Shown: piece by piece, positions 40,524 through 50,700 of the stretch | Numbering within the stretch: the first letter of the stretch is position 1 | How the letters are laid out: each line of letters begins with the position of its first letter | Source of the DNA: Diplonema japonicum | Taxonomy: Eukaryota; Euglenozoa; Diplonemea; Diplonemida; Diplonemidae | Length of the DNA: 64,000 nt | Reading direction: 5' to 3' | NCBI GenBank assembly: GCA_964019335.1 | Contig: OZ025665.1 | Span: 538,398 to 602,397 of the forward strand | The notes under the pieces: generated by a model | What the model was told of the DNA's origin: nothing | What the model saw: only the letters and a program-made list of their open reading frames with translations | Databases searched by the model: none | Translations under genes and position numbers: made by a program

Positions 40524-43500
40524 TCATTTACCCTTCTTGGTTGACCTCGAGGCTGGTGTTTTCGTAGCGGGTGTTTTTGTTGTGGGTGTCTTGCTGCTTT
40601 TCTTGCTTTTTTCCCCAGCGTCGGATAGAATCTTACGCTTACCCGTTTTCGGCGAAGAAGTAGCAGTCGATGTAGCCGGCTTCACCCTCTTAGAAGAAGA
40701 CCCGGGCGATCTTCCACCAGCAGGGGAAAGGTTCCGCTTCCGAGGCTGCTTCGGTGATGTTGGCTCGGCTTCAATAGTCGCTTCTCTTGGGTTAATATGC
40801 CTGTCGTTTTTCCTAGTAACGGGGACAAATTTTCTTTCGTCAATGTATATTATCCCGGAACAATTCTTACGTGACTCGTCAGCTTCGGTGAAGAGGTTGG
40901 GAATATTGATCATCCCAGGGAAGGGCTCCACCTTCACCTGCTTGCTCACAGTAACTTGCTTCAAAACCACATAAGCTATGTCACAAATCAGCCTGGTATC
41001 GGTCGAAGCAGGATGAACGGCATCGTCCATTCCCTTCAGCCTCCCAATGATATCAAATAAAAACGATGTACAACCCCTAACCTCAGTCAGCTTGTCAAAC
41101 AGTACAAATAGGACCCTTTGGATGGGAAGGTACGACGGTCGTAATTTTTCCAAGTACTCCCATCTTGCTAATAGATGGATCAGGGGAGGTACGGTGTACT
41201 CCGGGCTGAGACCGGCAGCGGCCTTGCTTGCCAGTTTTACGTCGTATTGTTTACATTTCGTGCGGAAGTATGTGATGCACTCCTCGACTCTTTCCTTCGC
41301 CTTCAAGTAGCAATTCTTGTTCCCGTCGACGAGAGTCATAATCAACAGCTGCATGAACTGCATTGGGAGCTTGCCTCTCATGATGTCTCTGTGGAGTACT
41401 CTCCCTACCTCAGACCGTGCTTCAGCGTGTGCCAGTTTAACTTCAGCTTCCGCTGAGAATTCCGCCGTTAAGAATAGCAACGTGAACGCGATTGTCTATT
41501 TTTTTTTTTTTTTTTTTTAGAGAAAAAAAAAAAAACTTTTTTTCCTTATACCTGCCAAACGTGCGGGGTCACCCCTGTGTTCGACACGAACAGGATTTTC
41601 GAAAGCTTCTTTTCCCTGCCAAGCTTCAGGATCGCCTTCAACGTGTCAGCCGTTTGAATTGCCTTCGCGATGTTGTTCTCCACAGCGGACATATGCTGTT
41701 TTTTTTTTTTTTTTCCCTTCCCGCTTCATACCCGGAGATAGGTTACCAATTGTTTGTAGGTCCCCTTTATCATTTCTGTTACGCTTGGAGAGTCGGGGAG
41801 GGAGGCCACATATGCTATGAAGACCCTCAGCGCTGCCTTGTAGGCTTGGCAGTCCAGCGGAGGTTTGCGGAAAGAGTGGTGTTTCGACAGCTTGATGTCC
41901 TTTTGGTGCAAGGTGTTCATCACTGTTGTGACGTATTTAGCAGCATGGTTGGTGGTTTTCGAAGACAGCGGTACGAGGAGAAGGCATTGCTGCAGGACAC
42001 GGAAGAGCGAGAGGGTTTTATGAGTGCTTGTTTTTTTGGGGTCGAGCGCCTTGAGACACTCATCGGCGAGGCCGTTGAGGAGCGCAGCCTTGTCGCCTTG
42101 TGCCGTGAGGTGGAGGACTTGAACTGATATTTTTGCGATCTTTTCGGTTGTGTTTAAACTGAGCTTTTTCAAGACCTTGCTCAGCTTTGTCTGCTCGGAT
42201 TTCCCGAGGTTCTCGAGCACCTTATTATCTGCAATTACCAATGACTTCAATGTGGTCAGCATGTTCCAGAGAAGAGACCGCCGTTGCCCTAAGGTGGTGA
42301 CCTTTTGTCGCTTTCCTGTTGATGTGCTGACGGGTATGGATTCATCTTCACCACCCCATCCTTCGTCATCAGCCTCGTTGGAGGCTATTTGTGTGAGGAG
42401 TGCGAAGATTTCAGAGGAAATTGTTTCCTCGCTGCAAATTTCAGGGAAGCTGCTCACCAAGACGGACAATAGGTAGGCCAGGTCGTTGCTCTTCTCCCCA
42501 TCGACCCCGGCCACATCGTTCAGAAGCTGCACCACACCCTTCAGCACCAAGTTGTCGATAGGGAAGGCAACCCTGACAAGCAGCACCTCCATGTTCTTAG
42601 CCAACGCCTTCAGATCGTTGTTCCCCTTGACGCTTGCCTCGATCGCCTTTAAAGTCTTCTTCTTCTGTTTCATTGCGTCTTCCGGGTCCTGACACAGTGC
42701 GATCAGGTTTTTGAACACCGCCTCGTCCTTAAGCAGTAAGAGGTTTTCCAACCCGGAGGAGATTGCACAGCATTGCTGAAGCTGTTGGATAATCTGGTGG
42801 ATGGCAGCTCTTGACTGTTCTTTCATGAGAGGCTCGCTGTTCTTTTTCAAATACGGGCGTAGAGTCATCATCCGGAGGACGAGGTCTCGGATACTTTTTT
42901 TTGAGCGGAGCAGTTTTGCGAAGGTTTCCTTCGCTGTTGGGGTGAGACTCCTCCAAACCTCGACGAGGACAGCAGCAGAGCGTGAGACGCTGTCGTCGGC
43001 AAGCCCTTCACCGTCGTTTTCATCAACATCATACAGGATTGTGTGGGTGATGTTTTTCTCAATCTCACGACGTTCCTCTGGTTCCGTGGAGCGGTACACA
43101 TCGAGAAGTGCAGAGGGTATCATGTTGAACGGGTGGGGCAGCTTTTTTTCAGCCTCCACGTATTCGGAAAACATCTGCGAGAGCACTGTCATGGCGAATC
43201 TTCTAATAGGTGCCTTCTTGTCCCTGATGCGTTCCAAGGCCTTTTCCATCACAACTTTAGGAAGCAACGAATGGTCGGTTTGAACGATGGCGATGACCGA
43301 TTTCAACGCGGCTTTCTTGACATCGTTTTCGCTGTCTTCGAGTCTCTGGATCAACGCGCTGCCGACTGTGTCTCTTGTGTCGCGGTGCCTTGGTAGGAAT
43401 CGTACCACCCACTCGGTCATTACAAGACGGATGTCTTTGTTTTTGTCGATGAACCTTCGCATGGTCGAGGTGAACATAGTGGGGTATTCTGAGTAGTAAG

Positions 43501-46500
43501 TTGTGTGCATTTCGAAGGCTTTGCACATTGCATTTGTCGCCATCATGCGGAGGGCGTTGTTTGTGTGCCCGAGGCGGTGGGCAATGGTTGGGAACAACGT
43601 TGTCGCAACGTGCTGGTTCCCCGTATCTGCTAGCGCGAGGATCACCATGAAAAACGATCGGATTTTCTTCGATATTTCATGTTGGCTCGCCTTGTCTGCT
43701 ACCGCTAAGGACGCGTCCAGCTTGTCCACGTTTTTAACAATGTATGAGCAGAATGCTTGCAGTACTGGTGTGTCCAGTCTTCTCACAACCGATTTGACCA
43801 TTTTTACCCCTGCGGACGATTTCGTTTTCTTCCCCGAGAGGGGTGCGATGATGAGTTCTAATAGTTCTTCGGTCACCTCCTGTGCTTGGTCCAGGATACC
43901 TTTTAGTAGATCTGCGAGCTGAGCGGCCAGAGCCACATCAGCGTTCTCTTCGGCCCTGAAGGAGAGTTTGTTAATGCACATGTCGAAGAGGTCGGACATC
44001 ATCTGGTCGCCGTCTTGTTTCAAGGTCGCCATCAAGGCGAGTAGACCGCTCTTCACGATCGACTCCACCACGTGGTACATCAGCTGGTAGGTTTCGGAGT
44101 CCTTGTCGGCCTTCTCCAAGTGGTAGAACTGGCGCAGCAAAAACTGCATCACCGGCTTCTCGTCGGGAAATATAAAATTCGGCTTCGTCGCCTCGCAAAC
44201 GTCTGCTATTACCGCCGCTGTCAGAATCTGTTTTTTTTTTTTTTTTTTTTTTCTTTTTGTCGTAAAAAAAAAAAAAAATAATAATAATAATAAGAGAATC
44301 AGTGTTGCTTGGAAAATGATGCAGGAGATGCAGGAGATGCAGGGCGAATGAATGAGACACGGATCAGCGTTTTAGTTGTTGTTTTTGGCTGATAAGTAGA
44401 ATTGTAGTTTACCACTCGTCTTTCCCAAGAGGAAAAGGCGTCGTAAGTAGCGAATATTCTTACTGATCATCATTTGGCTATGATAGCTGGGGTGGGATGG
44501 CGCAAACAAAAAAGATAAACGATGTTCAGTGTCCTCGGAAATGAATAGGCTGCAGCATCGCTGACCGTCTTACTTGTCGCTATTAAACACGGACCAAGAT
44601 GTGAAATCATCATTTTCTTTTAACGCTTTTTTCTCAAAATTCCCAGTTTGAAGAGATAAAAAAAAATCTCGATGTTCAGTGTCCTGTTTGCTCAAGGCAA
44701 TCGAAGCATTGTGGCCCTCTTAAAAGCCGCTCTTAACACCAGTCAGAAAGGATATTGTCATCACAACATATTTTCATTTACTCTTCCTTTTCTTTTTGCC
44801 TGGTGCCCTTGTGGGTCGCATCAGTATATTGTTGTTGTTGTGGTTGATAAGTAGAATTGTAGTTTACCACTCGTCTTTCCCAAGAGGAAAAGGCGTCGTA
44901 AGTAGCGAATATTCTTACTGATCATCATTTGGCTATGATAGCTGGGGTGGGATGGCGCAAACAAAAAAAAAAAAAAAATTCTTTATGACTATATGTCCTT
45001 GTTGTTCGCACGAGCAAAAAAGATTTTTAAAAAGCTGCGAAAGTTTTTTGCTCGGCACAAGTTGCATATAGTTATAAAATCATTTTTTGAAAGATAAATA
45101 TTTGTAACAAAAAAAAAAGATGGTTTCAGTGTCCTCGGAAATGAATAGGCTGCAGCATCGCTGACCGTCTTACTTGTCGCTATTAAACACGGACCAAGAT
45201 GTGAAATCATCATTTTCTTTTAACGCTTTTTTCCCAAAATTCCCAGTTTGAAGAGATAAAAAAAAATCTCATGTTCAGTGTCCTGTTTGCTCAAGGCAAT
45301 CGAAGCATTGTGGCCCTCTTAAAAGCCGCTCTTAACACCAGTCAGAAAGGATATTGTCATCACAACACATTCCATTTCCCCCCCCTTGTGGGTTGCCTTG
45401 TTGGAGGATCAGTATATTGTTGTTGTTTAGGTTGATAAGTAGAATTGTAGTTTACCACTCGTCTTTCCCAAGAGGAAAAGGCGTCGTAAGTAGCGAATAT
45501 TCTTACTGATCATCATTTGGCTATGATAGCTGGGGTGGGATGGCGCAAACAAAAAAAAAAAAAAAATTCTTTATGACTATATGTCCTTGTTGTTCGCACG
45601 AGCAAAAAAGATTTTTAAAAAGCTGCGAAAGTTTTTTGCTCGGCACAAGTTGCATATAGTTATAAAATCATTTTTTGAAAGATAAATATTTGTAACAAAA
45701 AAAAAAGATGGTTTCAGTGTCCTCGGAAATGAATAGGCTGCAGCATCGCTGACCGTCTTACTTGTCGCTATTAAACACGGACCAAGATGTGAAATCATCA
45801 TTTTCTTTTAACGCTTTTTTCCCAAAATTCCCAGTTTGAAGAGATAAAAAAAAATCTCATGTTCAGTGTCCTGTTTGCTCAAGGCAATCGAAGCATTGTG
45901 GCCCTCTTAAAAGCCGCTCTTAACACCAGTCAGAAAGGATATTGTCATCACAACACATTCCATTTCCCCCCCCTTGTGGGTTGCCTTGTTGGAGGATCAG
46001 TATATTGTTGTTGTTTAGGTTGATAAGTAGAATTGTAGTTTACCACTCGTCTTTCCCAAGAGGAAAAGGCGTCGTAAGTAGCGAATATTCTTACTGATCA
46101 TCATTTGGCTATGATAGCTGGGGTGGGATGGCGCAAACGATGGTTTCAGTGTCCTCGGAAATGAATAGGCTGCAGCATCGCTGACCGTCTTACTTGTCGC
46201 TATTAAACACGGACCAAGATGTGAAATCATCATTCCCTCCCTCCTCCCTTTACAACAAAAAAAGTTGTTTCGATTTTAGTGGTGCCATGCAGTATGTGAC
46301 ACAGCGGCCACCCTTGTGAAACTTCGCCCCGAAGCCTCCCAAGTCCCCTGTGGTCCCGTAGAAAGTAAAAGTGGAGAGGTAAAGAAAGCTTGGAAATTGA
46401 AATAGGGAGAGGGGCCACAGAAGCAATTAAACACCAACTGGAGAGTTGTGGGAGGCTTGCTTCACTGGCACGATGCCGCGGGGAGGCTACTTGCCTGACC

Positions 46501-46990
46501 TGGTGAAGCCACCTCCTTGTTCGATGTAATGGGATAAGGGACTCTCCGTTGAGGGCGATGCTAACTGGCGCCACGCGTAGGGTGGGCTCTCCACCCCCGT
46601 CCAGGTTTCCCCACGTGTACGGCTTTAGAACGAGAGTTTCCCTTTCGCTTGTGTTTCTCCAAACCACAATTACCAGGAACCACCACAGGGAGGTTGGAAA
46701 CATTGGTCCCCTAACATTAGTCCCCAAAAAAAGAGGCCACAAACCTGTACAGCCTGTGGAGCCGCCTTTCCAATGTAACTTTCGCGGGAAATCTCTTTTG
46801 TGAACCCGTTGGGCTTGAGAATGGATGCAACAGCACCATCTGCAAATTCGCCGCCTCTCTCTCCAAAGAAATTGTGTATGTCCCTCAAACGTTCTTTGAT
46901 TTCACTATTTGAGAGGCTTTTCAGCACCTTGCCTGTTGTGAGGGTCTCGAGCTCTTTCTCGGCCTTCTCGTTCTTCCCCGCTTTCGGCAT
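40524..46990 (-). CDS. PDS5: Cohesin regulator PDS5, four exons
   Basis: Exons are 46745-46990, 41732-44227, 41552-41695 and 40524-41495; introns are 2,517, 36 and 56 bases. All junctions keep frame and give 1,285 residues. The N-terminal exon (VLKSLSNSEIKERLRDIHNF) joins at AAPQAVQ|ILTAAVIADVCEATKPN, the segment where PDS5 has VACCLADIFRIYAPEAP. HEAT repeats follow (IRRFAMTVLSQMFSEYVEAE, WVVRFLPRHRDTRD). The C-terminus is basic and disordered with KTPATKTPA repeats, as is common in PDS5. PDS5 binds cohesin with WAPL and controls sister-chromatid cohesion. The first intron houses a second snoRNA array. Confidence 0.9.
44364..44473 (-). ncRNA. C/D snoRNA family B, copy 5
   Basis: Two bases longer than other copies and diverged beside box D (plus strand TCAGCGTTTTAGTTG). 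It is the last RNA before the intron acceptor. Confidence 0.62.
44526..44613 (-). ncRNA. C/D snoRNA family A, copy 9
   Basis: Intact, G variant, identical 28S guide to the TRMT10-intron copies. Confidence 0.78.
44676..44764 (-). ncRNA. C/D snoRNA family D, copy 2
   Basis: Matches copy 1 in the other intron, including the AAAAAATCTCGATG flank. Confidence 0.65.
44821..44928 (-). ncRNA. C/D snoRNA family B, copy 6
   Basis: Intact boxes. It has GTTGTTGTTGTGGTTGAT where others have GTTGTTGTTTAGGTTGAT. Confidence 0.65.
44988..45072 (-). ncRNA. U5-snRNA-like structured RNA, copy 2
   Basis: An 85-base core. Outer stem ACTATATG/CATATAGT, inner stem CGAGCAAAAAA/TTTTTTGCTCG, 11-base loop CGCAGCTTTTT between UUU and AAA, then GCGAACAACAAGG. 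After the outer stem come CATAAAG and AATTTTT...G, a possible Sm site. The conserved sequence also extends on the 5' side (minus strand) for about 45 bases (TTACAAATATTTATC...), which could be a promoter or RNA 5' end. An alternative is a different hairpin ncRNA. Confidence 0.5.
45126..45213 (-). ncRNA. C/D snoRNA family A, copy 10
   Basis: Intact, G variant; first element of a 588-base unit. Confidence 0.78.
45275..45363 (-). ncRNA. C/D snoRNA family D, copy 3
   Basis: Intact; its flank has lost one G (AAATCTCATGTTCAG) relative to copies 1 and 2. Confidence 0.65.
45409..45516 (-). ncRNA. C/D snoRNA family B, copy 7
   Basis: Intact; same upstream context (TTGTTGGAGGATCAG) as copies 2 and 8. 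Confidence 0.65.
45576..45660 (-). ncRNA. U5-snRNA-like structured RNA, copy 3
   Basis: Identical core to copy 2, one 588-base unit away. Confidence 0.5.
45714..45801 (-). ncRNA. C/D snoRNA family A, copy 11
   Basis: Intact, G variant. Confidence 0.78.
45863..45951 (-). ncRNA. C/D snoRNA family D, copy 4
   Basis: Identical to copy 3, including the lost G in its flank. Confidence 0.65.
45997..46104 (-). ncRNA. C/D snoRNA family B, copy 8
   Basis: Intact; here family A copy 12 follows directly, with element E absent. Confidence 0.65.
46146..46233 (-). ncRNA. C/D snoRNA family A, copy 12
   Basis: Intact, G variant; the first RNA of the array in transcription order. Confidence 0.78.
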
Positions 46991-47786
46991 TGTTGTTTCT
47001 CTTTTTTTTGCCCCCCTCCTATACCCCTCTTACCTCTCCTGTGGAATTTATGAATGAATATGAACCTTGACCAAAATAAGAAATTTGCAGATACAAAGCT
47101 GGGGGAAGAAAAAAGGGGGTGCAAAATAGAAACGTTAGGGCAAATGGGGGGGGGGGGGGAGAAAACCAAGGGGGGGAATTTTTTTTGGGGGGGGAAATAA
47201 AACAAAAAAACAACAACAAAGATCTTTTTTTAAAGTTTAAAGAAAAAAGTTCTCTCCCCCCCCCCCCCCCCCGCGCTAATTTTAGAAATGGTTTGCTTTC
47301 TCATGCAAAAAAAAAAGAAACTTTAATGCACCACACGAGCGTTATTTTTTCTTTACCCAATAAAAAAAAAGAAATTACTCGTTCGCACTGCAAAACAAAA
47401 ATTCTTTTTTTTGCTCTTTTTTATTTTTTTTAGCCGCGACAGTAATGTTTAATAAAAAAGCGGAGGAGGGGGGGGGGGGGGGGGGATCTAACAACATCAA
47501 ATATCTAAAACAAAAAAGCCCCCCCCCCCCCGGGTCCTTTCCATAGCCCCACGTGTATAAACCGAATAAATCTAAAAAAGCAAAAATAAATAAATAAAAA
47601 GAACATGTCCTCTACTGCTTCTACAAAGCATCGTATTCCTCAACATCCTATTTTTTTTTTTTTAAAACAAAAATCCCCCAGCGTAAAATACCGAATAAGG
47701 GTGCCCAGCTGCGGCCAAGCGGTGTTGTGCGTGTGCAGCCTGCACACGGGATTCTTCAAGAGACTCGTCTGGGCGCCTGTGGATTG
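46991..47786. other. Intergenic region
   Basis: G, C, A and T runs; no gene supported. A hairpin at 47730-47748 lies close to the stop of the next gene. Confidence 0.6.
47730..47748 (-). other. Perfect hairpin in a 3' flank
   Basis: CGTGTGCA and TGCACACG pair over eight bases with a three-base loop, about 40 bases past the stop at 47787. Confidence 0.4.
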
Positions 47787-50700
47787 TCATTCATATTTCC
47801 CCCTCACAGCAGCATACCACACAGGTACACCGTCCCCATTCAGCTGGTAAGCTGTGCCTCGCGTACGAGGCGGCGAATTGAACGGAGGGACCTCCTCTTC
47901 AACGGCATAGTGGGCAGTGTAGTAGGTTTCGTACTCTGCTGTGGCGCCTGCATGCCTTGTGTCCGTCTGCGATCTGGTGGCGGATTGGGGTGCAGATGTC
48001 TGCCGCTTCATCTGCCACTCACGTGTGATCCTCTGCTTTTGCTCTCTGGTCGCCCTGATTTCTTCTCTTTTCCTCTCTAGCATTTCTTCCCTCTCCAGCT
48101 TCATCTCCAACCTGTGGTGCCTTTCCTCCACGTCCATCCTCTGCCTTTCCAAAATTCTAATCGCCTTGTTCTCTGCCTTCCGCATCTGCTCTGCTCTCTC
48201 CAGCACCAGCTCCTGCTCCACGCCCTTCTCCCGCAGCGACAGCTCGAACCTTTCCATCGCCGTTAGGGGACCACGGGCCCCTTGCGTCATAGGAGCCTTC
48301 CAGTTGAGCTCCCTCTCCCTCTTCAGCACCTGTTCCGTGGCGGGGTCCCTGTTCGGTGTCCTGGACCTCGGCCGCGGAGCCTGGTAGAAGACCTTCTTTG
48401 GCTGTTGTGAATGTACTTTATTCAGGGTGCATACCTCGACAGACGTCACCTTCCTGGACCCGATCGACCTGGAACGTGTCGGCACGTGCGCAGGCGGAGC
48501 AGACTGCACGGGCGGCGGGGCGGGTGCTGCCTTCTTAACTCCTGGCTTTGGCGACTTCTTCGAGAATGGCTTCTTCTGTGCGACAGGCTGCGTGGCCGGG
48601 GGTGCCGTCACTGGCGCTGGTGTGGGTGTTGGCTCGGGAGTCGCGGCAGGCACCACCGGGCTCGGCTCCTGCGGGGGAGGCTTCTCTGATACCTTCGCCT
48701 CCTCTTTCGGTTCCTCGTCCATCTCGACAGGCTCCATCTGCAGGGCTGCGTTGATTAGTGCAGCGTAGGGCTTCTCGGGAGTGGCGGGGGTCGACGAGCG
48801 CTTCTTCTGCTCGGAGTCATGATGCTGGGGGGACAAGGGGTTGGGGAGGCCTTCTTGGACTTCTTGCAAACTCGACTGGCTGACACCCCTCACGGGGGAC
48901 GCGACGGCCTTTGGTGGAGGGAGTTCCACCTCTTTCTGCTGCTCAAGGATTTGAGTAGGAGAGAGTGGTACGGTGGGCGGGGTCACGTCAGGCACGTCGT
49001 ACGCAGTGTTGTTGATGTAGGTGGTGGTTGTGCTGCGCTGTACTTGCGCCTGAGGTGCCTGGTGAGGTGCGCATGTCTGTGGTGCAGGAACAGGTGCGGG
49101 TGTGGATTTCCTTGAGCCTGCACTTGTCCTCGGTTTTACCCCTGACCAGTTGGGCAGCTTCCCTTGGGGTGCCCCGAATTTCTTCTTGTCAGTTTTTGGG
49201 TGGTGTGCTGATACTGCATTCCCTGTGGTCCACCTTGGCTGCGGCTTTTCCCTTTCTTTTTCCTTTTCCCTTTCCTTTTCTTTCTCATGTTCCTTCGTGT
49301 TGTTGTCCACCTTTTCTTTAAGCACCTCAACTGGCTGCTTTCTTACCGGCGTCTTTGCCGAGGTTGCCCCTATCCTCCCCCTCCTCTGCGTAGGCGTCAC
49401 TGCTCTCTTTACTTCTTTCGGTGTGCCTGTCGTTGAGCCTTGTATCTTCTTAGGTGTCCTCCCTCTAGGTGCGGGCTTTGGAACGCTCTCCTTCTTCATG
49501 TGCTGCGGTTCTGTCTTGGGCAGGCTCTCTTCCCTCTCCTTTGGTTTTTTCTCCTGTTCCGGGATTTTGTTCTTCAATAGCTCTACTTTCTTCATCTGCA
49601 GCTCTTGGATCTGCAGCTCGATGAGTTCCTCTTCCGTCAGAACGGGCTCGGGCGTAGGCTGTGATTCCCTTTTAACTTCTTTCGGGGGGTCGCGCTTGGG
49701 CTTGCCACGAACAGGGGACACGCCTTTTGGTCTTGCTGTAGGAGAACCCGTTCTTCTGGAGGTTGGGGTGGGAACGGTAGGTTTAGGTGCAGGGGTAGAG
49801 GAGGTAGGTGTGGCCATTTTGGGAGACGGCTTTGCGGCTGGCTTCTTAGCGATGGGCGGCCATGAAGTGGGGCTAGGAATCGCCGTGGTTGCAGGGATGA
49901 CAGGCTGGGGCGTGCAAGCAGGTTCGGGTGTAGGCGGCTCCTTGAAACTCTGAGAGTACTTGTTCTGCAGTGCGTTCCACAAGTTTTCTTCCTCGCCCTG
50001 GAACTGGGACAGAAGCTGTTGAACCTTCTTTACCTTTTCGGGGTTGTGCACCTTGTAGAACTCAACAAGCCTCGTCTCCCAGTCCACAGAATGCGGCGAT
50101 GCAGGCGGTGCTGCTAAAGGCATAGGCTCGGGAACAGGTGCCGGAATAGGTGCTGGTATAGGTGCTGGTATAGATGCAGCAGGCGGGGCTTGCATGTGTT
50201 CCGGAGGGGCAACGTAAGCAGGCTTCGGCAGAGGGGGCTGGTTCCAGTTCTCCTCGTTCAGGTTGTACTTCTCGAGGAGCATGTTCCACAGCTTGCTTTC
50301 CTCTCCTTCGTACTTTTGGAGCAACATCGAGATGCTGCCCCCCTTGCTTGGGTTATGCAGCTGGTAGAACGCAGTTATCAACCTCTCCCAGTCCACACCC
50401 CTAGCCTGCGGAGTGGGCTCTTCCAATTCCCTTTGAGGAGTGACTTCCCTCAGTGGAGTGGGTTCCCTTTGAGGGGTGGGGTCTCTAATAGGGGTAGTCT
50501 CTCGTTGTGGGGTGGGTTCTCGAGGAGGGGACTCAGAGTGTTCGTCGATGACGGTGCCAGGGGGAACGGGCGGCGGAAGCTCACGGACACCCATTCCGGT
50601 AGATCGAGGGCTGTTGTGGTCTTCTTCCCAAATGCCAAGGAAGTAGAATTGAGGGATGCGGCCCATAGCAGCAAGCTCGTAGGGCTCTTCGGTGACAAAG

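Larger units (their letters stand above)
44538..46145. repeat. Tandem 588-base A-D-B-E units
   Basis: Family A copies 10 and 11, D copies 3 and 4 and B copies 6, 7 and 8 are spaced by exactly 588 bases. The unit at 45126-45713 is nearly identical to its neighbours; the last lacks element E. Confidence 0.85.
44228..46744 (-). other. PDS5 intron 1 hosting snoRNA and U5-like RNA array
   Basis: Runs from GTTTGTGG to AAAAAACAG. Read along the plus strand the order is B, then A-D-B-E, A-D-B-E, A-D-B, A, where E is the U5-like element. The first 500 bases from the donor (about 46240-46744) hold no recognised RNA. Confidence 0.8.

Noticed and set aside
45577-45801. Repeated 74-codon frames across the arrays
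   Set aside because: They are translations of snoRNA family A and neighbouring RNA, recurring because the RNA genes recur.
44364-46233. Spliced-leader RNA gene array
   Set aside because: No GT donor after a leader plus Sm site in families A-D; the box C/D structure explains them better.
46230-46742. Minus-strand frame of 170 codons
   Set aside because: Falls inside PDS5 intron 1, lacks any domain and ends at a snoRNA.
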